Assembly: GCA_002437415.1 (NCBI GenBank)
Contig: DJPL01000043.1
Location: 1 to 32,811 of the forward strand
Length of the DNA stretch: 32,811 nt
Reading direction: 5' to 3'
Source of the DNA: Ruminococcaceae bacterium UBA6413
GTDB lineage: Bacteria > Bacillota > Clostridia > Oscillospirales > Ruminococcaceae
Part shown: positions 1 to 5,717 of the stretch, piece by piece
How positions within the stretch are numbered: position 1 is the first letter of the stretch
Layout: the number at the start of each line of letters is the position of its first letter
The notes under the pieces: generated by a model
The model's input: the letters and a program-made list of their open reading frames with translations, nothing else
Database searches by the model: none
What the model was told of the DNA's origin: nothing
Made by a program: the position numbers and the translations under genes

Positions 1-537
1 CACAATGTCAATTACAAAAACAGTAATATTGATTTTGATTTCGGTTTTTCAAAGAAAAATCTTGATGTTAGTTTACATCATCAAGGCGAATATGGTGGTA
101 ATTATGCTGATTATGCTGAAATGCTGACTTGTCTTGACAAGCTTGTTGAAAACGCAGAACTTATAGTGGTACATAAAAACTATAAGGGCAATGAGAATTT
201 AAAGAAAACATATGTGTTAATATCTGCCTTTAGCGATAAATCAAATGTTGTTCCTGTACAACTTGAAGTCAAAAATTTTGAAAATCAACCAAATGGGTTA
301 TATTTGAATGTTGTATTAAGCAAAATAAAAGAATCAGCCGTCATGACGGAGAGTCTTCTCGGCTCAACGACCGACTCTACTCCGCTGGTAGCTGATTCTG
401 ATATCAGTTTATCACAACTTTTTGCGAATGTCAACCCCAGTGACAAAAGGTTTTTAAAATATGTACCGGATCGTAAATTCCAATTAAAAAATATGCATTC
501 CCTATTGACAAACACTACATATTGTGGTACAATCTAA
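1..537 (+). CDS. C-terminal fragment of a large polyvalent mobile-element protein (LPD-like domain), 5' end outside window
   Basis: The frame is open from base 1, so this is the 3' end of a longer gene; the ATG at 121 is internal. The visible ~178 residues resemble the large polyvalent protein-associated domains found at the ends of very long proteins of integrative elements and phages: a segment about being in a neighbour's 'HKN' strand, a strand-rich repeat (residues ~55-100) and a Ser/Thr-rich linker followed by LSQLFANVNPSDKRFLKYVPD. In relatives I would expect that last motif to continue into a charged helix; here it switches to an unrelated ~20-residue tail ending at 537. A consensus promoter for the next gene (505-533) lies inside this tail, which suggests that the tail is chromosomal DNA read through by chance and that the element gene was truncated near base 471. 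Family call is from memory and moderate; no enzymatic function is claimed. Confidence 0.5.
   Translation, partial: HNVNYKNSNIDFDFGFSKKNLDVSLHHQGEYGGNYADYAEMLTCLDKLVENAELIVVHKNYKGNENLKKTYVLISAFSDKSNVVPVQLEVKNFENQPNGLYLNVVLSKIKESAVMTESLLGSTTDSTPLVADSDISLSQLFANVNPSDKRFLKYVPDRKFQLKNMHSLLTNTTYCGTI
505..533 (+). promoter_or_regulatory. Housekeeping promoter for the NrdD-like gene
   Basis: TTGACA at 505-510 and TACAAT at 528-533 are separated by exactly 17 bases, 65 bases before the start codon at 598. It sits inside the last codons of the upstream fragment. Confidence 0.75.
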
Positions 538-597
538 AAAGACAAACAAAATGTACTTACTGCTTTTATATACAGTAAATTTGAAAGGAAGATTGTT

Positions 598-900
598 ATG
601 GTAAAGGTAAATGTAAAAAACGGTACTCTCGATCAGAAAGAGATCGACGCTTATGTTCAGTATGCGATCGAGGCTAACCCCGGTAAGCTGGTAACAGAGC
701 TTGATATAAATCTTGACGGTGATTATGCGGACTTGACATATCATTTTGGCGAGATCCCGTTTGACCGTATCCGCCGTATCACAGGATATCTTGTTGGTAC
801 TCTTGACAGATTTAACAATGCCAAGAAGGCTGAGGTTCAGGACAGAGTAAAGCACAGCATCGCTCCCGAAGAGGAAGAGGATATTTACGTCACAGCTTAA
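598..900 (+). CDS. Small NrdD-like protein (homologue of the C-terminal glycyl-radical end of anaerobic ribonucleotide reductase)
   Basis: A 100-residue protein preceded by a good ribosome site (AAAGGAAG, 584-591). Residues 55-86 (FDRIRRITGYLVG, then RFNNAKKAEV and RVKH) follow the pattern of the extreme C-terminus of class III ribonucleotide reductase NrdD, where the radical glycine sits in an RVCGYLG-type loop followed by FNNGK...E...RVKH. Gly63 is kept but the usual neighbouring cysteine is Thr62. No zinc-binding cysteines and no catalytic barrel are present; full NrdD proteins are about 600-780 residues, so this is not a complete reductase. The first 50 residues are an unrelated-looking acidic domain. 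Such short proteins are commonly annotated as anaerobic ribonucleoside-triphosphate reductase; the real role is unknown. It has its own promoter, and is followed by the sigG hairpin, which can act as its terminator. Confidence 0.75.
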   Translation: MVKVNVKNGTLDQKEIDAYVQYAIEANPGKLVTELDINLDGDYADLTYHFGEIPFDRIRRITGYLVGTLDRFNNAKKAEVQDRVKHSIAPEEEEDIYVTA

Positions 901-927
901 ACCGTCATTGTTCTCCAAAAAATGACA

Positions 928-957
928 GAATATATTTAAGGTTATCCGCCCATACTT
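928..957 (+). promoter_or_regulatory. Candidate forespore (sigma-G/sigma-F type) promoter of sigG
   Basis: GAATA at 928-932, an 18-base spacer, then CATACTT at 951-957. This is close to the Bacillus sigma-G pattern (GMATR, 17-18 bases, CATNHTA), with one mismatch in the -10. Its -10 lies inside the 5' arm of the hairpin at 946-983, so a transcript starting about 964 would lack that arm. Confidence 0.45.
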
Positions 958-992
958 TTATTGGAAAATGAAAGTATGGGCGGTGGTTTTTT
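946..992 (+). terminator. 13-bp perfect hairpin with T-run over the sigG start
   Basis: CCGCCCATACTTT (946-958) is perfectly complementary to AAAGTATGGGCGG (971-983), loop of 12 bases, followed by TGG and six T (987-992). It has the form of an intrinsic terminator for the NrdD-like gene, but it also covers an in-frame ATG (976) and the G-rich stretch before the TTG start at 991, so it may block translation of read-through RNA. Confidence 0.8.
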
Positions 993-1761
993 GTATTATA
1001 ACAAGGTCGAGATAAGCGGCGTAAATACATCAAAATTAAAGGTGCTTAAGGAGTCCGAAAAGATGGAGCTTCTGCAAAAAATGCGTGACGGAGATCCTAA
1101 TGCCAGAGAAGAGCTTATAAACGGCAATCTCCGCCTTGTACTGAGCGTGATACAGCGTTTTTCCGGCAGAGGAGAAAACCCCGATGACCTGTTTCAGGTA
1201 GGATGCATAGGTCTTATGAAAGCGATTGACAATTTTTGCCCGGATTTTAATGTCAGATTTAGCACCTACGCCGTGCCTATGATAATGGGCGAGCTGCGCC
1301 GCTACCTGCGAGATTCCGGCTCTATCCGTGTCAGCCGTTCTATGCGTGATCTGGCATATAAAGCGATGCAGGCGCGTGAAAAGCTAACAACCGAGCATTC
1401 AAAAGAACCGACAATTGAGCAGATAGCTAAAGAAATCGATGCAAAGCGCGAGGACGTTGTGATCGCCCTAGAAGCCGTCAGCGACCCGATATCGTTGTAT
1501 GAACCCGTATTCTCAGAATCGGGCGACACGATATATATGATGGATCAGATAGGCGATAATAACGACGATAAAAACTGGCTTGACGAGATCGCACTGAAAG
1601 AAGCAATAATCGGGCTTGACGACAGGGAAAAGAATATACTCAAGCTCCGCTTTTTCCGCGGAAAAACACAGGTAGAGGTCGCACAGGAAATAGGCATCAG
1701 CCAGGCACAGGTGTCAAGGCTTGAAAAGGGCGCGCTCGGTAAGATAAAAAAGGCGTTGTAA
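991..1761 (+). CDS. sigG: RNA polymerase sporulation sigma factor SigG
   Basis: 256 residues, sigma-70 family. The N-terminus YYNKVEISGVNTSKLKVL aligns with the characteristic SigG opening (RNKVEICGVDTSKLPVL in Bacillus), which fixes the start at the TTG at 991; ATG 976 and TTG 961 would add residues from the hairpin. Region 2 (NGNLRLVLSVIQRF, DDLFQVGCIGLMKAIDNF, FSTYAVPMIMGELRRYLRD) lies at about residues 40-110, region 3 around 115-165, and region 4 with the helix-turn-helix (GKTQVEVAQEIGISQAQVSRLE) near the end. SigG directs late forespore transcription after engulfment. Unlike in many Firmicutes it is not immediately downstream of spoIIGA-sigE here. The start is weak by design: TTG codon, poor Shine-Dalgarno (GGTGG at 982-986, only 4 bases away) and an overlapping hairpin. 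SigF is the alternative paralogue but the N-terminus fits SigG. Confidence 0.95.
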   Translation: MYYNKVEISGVNTSKLKVLKESEKMELLQKMRDGDPNAREELINGNLRLVLSVIQRFSGRGENPDDLFQVGCIGLMKAIDNFCPDFNVRFSTYAVPMIMGELRRYLRDSGSIRVSRSMRDLAYKAMQAREKLTTEHSKEPTIEQIAKEIDAKREDVVIALEAVSDPISLYEPVFSESGDTIYMMDQIGDNNDDKNWLDEIALKEAIIGLDDREKNILKLRFFRGKTQVEVAQEIGISQAQVSRLEKGALGKIKKAL

Positions 1762-1847
1762 TTCTTAGCAGACCATATTTAACTTGATTTATCCAATGCA
1801 ATATGATAGAATTATTGCAGAAATTAATTAAGGATAACGAGGGAAAT

Positions 1848-2405
1848 ATGAAACGCTTTCTTTTACTCATACCTGTGACGCTTTTGCCGTATATTTTACT
1901 GTTTGCTCTTTACTCTTTGTTTATAAACCAATATATTGTAGAAAAATTTTTCGGCAGTAATGCGCTTTGGCTTTTATTTATGATATTTGCGGCAACCGTC
2001 ATTTCATTTATATGCACGCTTGTGTATATGCCGCTCTGCCTTGCAAAGGGGTGGAGCGCGAGGCAGACAGCCTTTTTCAATATGATGATAAAGCTTATTC
2101 ACATACCGGCATATCTCGTTATATTCGTGCTTGGCGTATTATTTTTTATTACGATTTTCACTTATGCTTTTTCGATTTTCTTCGTGATATTCGATTGTAT
2201 GACGATATTTATTACAGGACTTATCGGATTGACGGCAAATCTCAGACTTTATAAAGAAAAGAAGTGTACAGGAAGCTTTGCGGCGATAAATTCAATATGT
2301 CAGTTCCTTTTCTGCATTGATGTCATAAGCGCTGTTATCGTATATATCCGTTCAAGGAAAGAGCCGGTACGGCAAAATACTTTTTACACCAATTCCATAC
2401 AGTAA
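1848..2405 (+). CDS. Unrecognised integral membrane protein
   Basis: 185 residues from the ATG at 1848, chosen because GAGGG lies 5 bases upstream; the ATG at 1803 has no ribosome site. Strongly hydrophobic: segments at about residues 4-26, 38-64, 82-132 (two spans) and 148-168 suggest five transmembrane helices, with a short basic, polar C-terminal tail. I do not recognise a family or catalytic motif. It follows sigG by 86 bases and has its own terminator at 2425, so it may be read from the sigG transcript, which would make it a candidate forespore membrane protein; that is inference. Confidence 0.65.
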   Translation: MKRFLLLIPVTLLPYILLFALYSLFINQYIVEKFFGSNALWLLFMIFAATVISFICTLVYMPLCLAKGWSARQTAFFNMMIKLIHIPAYLVIFVLGVLFFITIFTYAFSIFFVIFDCMTIFITGLIGLTANLRLYKEKKCTGSFAAINSICQFLFCIDVISAVIVYIRSRKEPVRQNTFYTNSIQ

Positions 2406-2424
2406 AACAAAAAGCAATAATCAG

Positions 2425-2459
2425 ATGCGTTAACCTGCGGTGGTTGACGCATTATTTTT
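2425..2459 (+). terminator. Intrinsic terminator after the membrane protein gene
   Basis: ATGCGTTAACC (2425-2435) pairs with GGTTGACGCAT (2442-2452) with one T.G pair; followed by TATTTTTA. Confidence 0.75.
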
Positions 2460-2492
2460 ATAAATAATACGCAAAAATGCTGATAACAACTA

Positions 2493-2521
2493 TTGAAATC
2501 CGCAGAATAAAGTGATATAAT
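2493..2521 (+). promoter_or_regulatory. Promoter of the MATE transporter gene
   Basis: TTGAAA (2493-2498), 17-base spacer, TATAAT (2516-2521), 38 bases before the TTG start. Confidence 0.7.
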
Positions 2522-2559
2522 CATACCGCAAATGAGTTTTTTATAAAGAAGGTTATTTC

Positions 2560-3900
2560 TTGGCAGCAAAAGCAAAACAGGCGGCAAATTCAATGTCGCC
2601 CGAATTTTTCGGAACGGAAAGCATATGGAAAATAATGCTTCGTATCGCTCCGCCTATAATGCTGGCACAGCTGATACAGGCAATGTACAATATAATCGAC
2701 AGCCTGTTTATCGGGCAGTATTCAGACGACGGATTGACAGCACTTTCCGCGATATACCCGGTTCAGCTGATTATAATCGCACTGGCAGTAGGTACGGGTG
2801 TCGGAACAAATACTCTTATCGCTAAGCAGTACGCGCTTAAGGACGAAAAGGGCGCTAATCATACGGCGGGCGTCGGAATGGTGCTAGCAGTGATAATGTG
2901 GGCATTGATATCCGTAATATCTATAGCGTTTATGGGCTTTTATGTCGGTGTGTCAGTTCAGTCGCCCGCAGCTATGCAGTATGCAAACGAATACGGACTG
3001 ATAGTAAGCGTAGGCAGTATCGGACTGTTCCTGGAGGGCAACTGGACGAAGGTGCACCAGGCGGCAGGAAATATGAAATTGCCAATGGTAGCACAGATAG
3101 TCGGTGCGGTGATAAACATGGTACTTGACCCTATTCTGATATTCGGTGTCGGACCTGTACCCGAGCTTGGAATAAGAGGTGCGGCAATAGCAACAGTAGC
3201 CGGTCAGATAGCAGCCGCTGTAATTGTCGGTATAAAGGGTTTCAGAAAACCGCCGGCAATAAAACAGATGCCGAAGATAGCAAAGGATATCTACAAGCTC
3301 GGCTATCCGTCAATATGTATGCAATCACTCTACACCGTGTACATAGCACTGCTTAACATAATACTTGCGGGCTTCTGCGACGAGGCGGTGACAGTACTCG
3401 GGCTATACTATAAGTTGCAGTCATTTTTCTTTATTCCTCTTCTCGGACTTCAGACGTGCATCGTTCCGGTGCTTAGCTATAATTTCACCTCGGGTGATTA
3501 TCTGAGGTGCAGAAAGATATTCCGCAGTTCTCTGATCATTTCGGGTGTGTTTATGATACTCGGAGTGCTGTCGTTTGAGCTTATACCGACACAGCTTATA
3601 GGGCTGTTCACATCGAGCGAAACGGTAAAAAGCATAGGTGAAACAGGCTTCCGACTTATAGGAGCAAGCTTTGTTCCCGCTGTTTTCTCATTTATGACCC
3701 CGGTTTTCTTCCAGTCTATAGGCTATTCCAAGACAAGTACTTTCCTTTCTGTGCTTCGTCAGATAATCTGCCTTATACCGCTGTTCTGGCTGTTTTCACT
3801 TATCGGACTTGATTATACTTGGCTTGCATTCCCACTGTCCGAAATAATCACCGGTGCGATCGGAATGGGTATGTATTATTACGCTGTAAAAAGATTTTGA
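2560..3900 (+). CDS. MATE family efflux transporter
   Basis: 446 residues, the usual length of MATE (multidrug and toxic compound extrusion) proteins, with about twelve hydrophobic segments in two similar halves. The first half opens with the family-typical APPIMLAQLIQAMYNIIDSLFIGQY-like segment (IAPPIMLAQL then MYNIIDSLFIG, residues ~27-50), and residues ~180-200 carry NMVLDPILIFGVG followed by GIRGAAIATVAGQ, a strong MATE signature. Such carriers expel cationic drugs or metabolites in exchange for Na+ or H+; the substrate cannot be read here. Start TTG at 2560 has AAGAAGG 7 bases upstream; ATG 2593 with AGGCGG upstream is an alternative and would remove a polar N-terminal tail only. Single-gene unit with its own promoter, ending in the repeat-type terminator at 3914. 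Confidence 0.92.
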   Translation: MAAKAKQAANSMSPEFFGTESIWKIMLRIAPPIMLAQLIQAMYNIIDSLFIGQYSDDGLTALSAIYPVQLIIIALAVGTGVGTNTLIAKQYALKDEKGANHTAGVGMVLAVIMWALISVISIAFMGFYVGVSVQSPAAMQYANEYGLIVSVGSIGLFLEGNWTKVHQAAGNMKLPMVAQIVGAVINMVLDPILIFGVGPVPELGIRGAAIATVAGQIAAAVIVGIKGFRKPPAIKQMPKIAKDIYKLGYPSICMQSLYTVYIALLNIILAGFCDEAVTVLGLYYKLQSFFFIPLLGLQTCIVPVLSYNFTSGDYLRCRKIFRSSLIISGVFMILGVLSFELIPTQLIGLFTSSETVKSIGETGFRLIGASFVPAVFSFMTPVFFQSIGYSKTSTFLSVLRQIICLIPLFWLFSLIGLDYTWLAFPLSEIITGAIGMGMYYYAVKRF

Positions 3901-3913
3901 ATATTGTTGAAAG

Positions 3914-3969
3914 GAAAAAGTGAGTCGAAGTGCCAAATCAGTGCGAACGGCTCATTTTTTGATATAATA
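3914..3969 (+). repeat. Dispersed terminator-like repeat, copy 1
   Basis: Begins GAAAAAGTGAGTCGAAG and ends CGGCTCATTTTTT then GATATAATA. The ends TGAGTCG/CGGCTCA can pair (one T.G), giving a terminator for the MATE gene. A second copy with the same ends, a different loop and compensating stem changes lies at 32612-32670. Confidence 0.75.
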
Positions 3970-4003
3970 AGTTCACAATAAAACAAAGCAAATATCAATC
4001 AAC

Positions 4004-4046
4004 AAAGAAGCTGTGATGAAATTTTGCGTTTCATCACAGCTTCTTT
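4004..4046 (-). terminator. Terminator of the tRNA operon
   Basis: A perfect 18-base inverted repeat: AAAGAAGCTGTGATGAAA (4004-4021) and its complement (4029-4046), loop of 7. It lies directly downstream of tRNA-Gln on the minus strand; the exit side is TTCTTTGTTG. Confidence 0.85.
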
Positions 4047-4056
4047 ATAATATATC

Positions 4057-4131
4057 TGGCTGGGATAGCGGGATTTGAACCCACGAATGACGGAGTCAAA
4101 GTCCGTTGCCTTACCGCTTGGCTATATCCCA
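4057..4131 (-). tRNA. tRNA-Gln (TTG)
   Basis: Minus-strand cloverleaf with 7-base acceptor stem TGGGATA/TATCCCA type pairing, D-loop AGCGGTAAG, anticodon arm ACGGA-CTTTGAC-TCCGT giving anticodon TTG, T-arm GTGGG-TTCAAAT-CCCGC region and an encoded CCA (4057-4059). Last gene of a four-tRNA unit. Confidence 0.96.
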
Positions 4132-4138
4132 GTATATA

Positions 4139-4183
4139 AACAAATGCCGCCGGCACTTAAGCCCAGCGCAGGCGACATTTGTT
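4139..4183. other. Hairpin between tRNA-His and tRNA-Gln
   Basis: AACAAATG-C-CGCC (4139-4151) can pair with GGCG-A-CATTTGTT (4171-4183), one mismatch, around a 19-base loop. On the plus strand it is followed by TTT. It could be an attenuator or an RNA-processing structure within the minus-strand tRNA transcript. Confidence 0.5.
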
Positions 4184-4194
4184 TTTAATAAATA

Positions 4195-4272
4195 TGGGGT
4201 GGGAGATGGGACTCGAACCCACGATCTTCGGGACCACAATCCGACGCGTTAACCAGCTACGCTACACCCACC
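4195..4272 (-). tRNA. tRNA-His (GTG)
   Basis: Minus-strand cloverleaf; anticodon arm TCGGA-TTGTGGT-CCCGA gives anticodon GTG. The extra 5' G (position 4272) opposite C73 (4198) is the histidine identity feature. CCA is encoded (4195-4197). One T-T mismatch in the acceptor stem. Confidence 0.96.
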
Positions 4273-4277
4273 ATAAA

Positions 4278-4354
<77 letters not shown>

Positions 4355-4413
4355 ATGGTCATCACATTTACATATTTATTATCATATTAAAGCCCTTGCT
4401 AAAGCAAGAACAA

Positions 4414-4488
4414 TGGAGCGGGTGATGGGAATCGAACCCACACAACCAGCTTGGAAGGCTGGGATTCTAGCCATTGAACTACACCCGC
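4414..4488 (-). tRNA. tRNA-Gly (TCC)
   Basis: Minus-strand cloverleaf starting GCGGGTG; anticodon arm CCAGC-CTTCCAA-GCTGG gives anticodon TCC; T-arm GTGGG-TTCGATT-CCCAT region; CCA encoded at 4414-4416. First gene of the tRNA unit. Confidence 0.97.
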
Positions 4489-4541
4489 ATATCAGTCAAA
4501 ATGTGTCATAACAAATACACACATCTCTTTGACGCTTGTAT

Positions 4542-4570
4542 ATTATAACACAGTAAATTTACATTGTCAA
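4542..4570 (-). promoter_or_regulatory. Consensus promoter of the tRNA operon
   Basis: On the minus strand TTGACA (4570-4565), 17-base spacer, TATAAT (4547-4542): a perfect consensus, as expected for stable RNA genes, about 55 bases before tRNA-Gly. Confidence 0.88.
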
Positions 4571-4649
4571 GACTTTTTTAAAATTTTTTCTTTTTTTAAC
4601 CCTGTTAAGTAATTATGTGGCAAGATTTTTTCGGGTTTTGCCTTTTCGC

Positions 4650-4678
4650 TTGTATTTCCGTGCTTTATTTGCTATAAT
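4650..4678 (+). promoter_or_regulatory. Promoter of the alpha/beta hydrolase gene
   Basis: TTGTAT (4650-4655), 17-base spacer, TATAAT (4673-4678), 49 bases before the ATG at 4728. Confidence 0.6.
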
Positions 4679-4727
4679 AGTATATACAAACACATTACTG
4701 TGTCCGATGAAAGGAGAAAGCGACACT

Positions 4728-5693
4728 ATGGCATACGAAAAGCTTACCGGCACTTTCGAATCCTCAAACGGCACGGATAACTGTGCCTATTATATTTATG
4801 TACCGACAGCTCTTGTAAACGGCGGCTATAAAGGCATTATCCAGATCTCCCACGGTATGTGCGAGTATATAGAACGTTATGAGCACTTTGCGGATTTTCT
4901 CACATCTCACGGATATATAGTATGCGGCAACGATCACCTCGGACACGGAAACAGCGTGAAATCAAACGATGATCTCGGCTACTTTGCTCCTAAAGACGGC
5001 TGGAGCCACCTTGTAAACGACCTGCACCGTATGACTATGATAACGAAAAAGAAGTACCCTGCTCTCCCCTATATCCTGATAGGTCACAGTATGGGAAGCT
5101 TTATTGCAAGGTTGTACCTGACACGCTTTCCGAATGAGCTTACCTGCGCTGTGATCATGGGCACGGGCGATGACAAGGCACTTTCCGAAATAGGTGTCCG
5201 AGCGACCCGCTCGGCGGCATCCGTAAAGGGCGAGCGTTTCCGCAGCGATAAGCTGAACACACTCATTTTCGGTGTGTACAACGACAGAATAAAGGACAGT
5301 CAGACCATCTACGACTGGCTCACGCATGACAGAGATGTTGTCAAGAAGTATATCGACGACGAAAAGAGCAACTTCGTTTTCACCGCAAGCGGATTTGTTG
5401 ACCTCACTACTCTTCTTCGCAGAGTATCAAGTCAGCAATGGGCTGAGAAAGTTCCGAAAAAGCTCCCGATCATATTTATGGCGGGAACAGCCGACCCTGT
5501 CGGAAACTACGGCAAGGGTGTCAGAAATGTATACACAAAGCTTATAAACGAAAACTGTAATGTGGATATAAAGCTGTACCCCGGAGCACGACACGAACTG
5601 GTAAACGAAACTATGAAAGAAATAGTTTTCGACGATATAATTACATGGATAGACAGAAAGGTCAGCGGAATGACAGGAAATTATGAATTTTAA
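4728..5693 (+). CDS. Alpha/beta hydrolase (serine aminopeptidase S33 / monoacylglycerol lipase-like)
   Basis: 321 residues from ATG 4728, which has AAGGAG upstream; the upstream open frame to 4617 covers the promoter and is not coding. Family marks: oxyanion strand ISHGMCEYIERY (residues ~40-51), NDHLGHGNS, the nucleophile elbow GHSMGS with Ser121, a likely acid in GTADPVGNYG, and a C-terminal His in PGARHELVNE. This arrangement matches the Hydrolase_4 group, which includes lysophospholipases and monoglyceride lipases. No signal peptide, so probably cytoplasmic. Followed after 24 bases by nadE, possibly co-transcribed. Substrate cannot be told. Confidence 0.9.
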   Translation: MAYEKLTGTFESSNGTDNCAYYIYVPTALVNGGYKGIIQISHGMCEYIERYEHFADFLTSHGYIVCGNDHLGHGNSVKSNDDLGYFAPKDGWSHLVNDLHRMTMITKKKYPALPYILIGHSMGSFIARLYLTRFPNELTCAVIMGTGDDKALSEIGVRATRSAASVKGERFRSDKLNTLIFGVYNDRIKDSQTIYDWLTHDRDVVKKYIDDEKSNFVFTASGFVDLTTLLRRVSSQQWAEKVPKKLPIIFMAGTADPVGNYGKGVRNVYTKLINENCNVDIKLYPGARHELVNETMKEIVFDDIITWIDRKVSGMTGNYEF

Positions 5694-5717
5694 TTTCTAC
5701 CGCACAAAAAGAACAAT

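Noticed and set aside
3956..3969. Promoter from TATAAT in the terminator repeat
   Set aside because: No -35 at the right distance, and no gene on the plus strand follows for over 700 bases; kept only as part of the repeat.
4617..4727. N-terminal extension of the alpha/beta hydrolase
   Set aside because: It contains the promoter boxes; the ATG at 4728 has a proper ribosome site and matches the family start.
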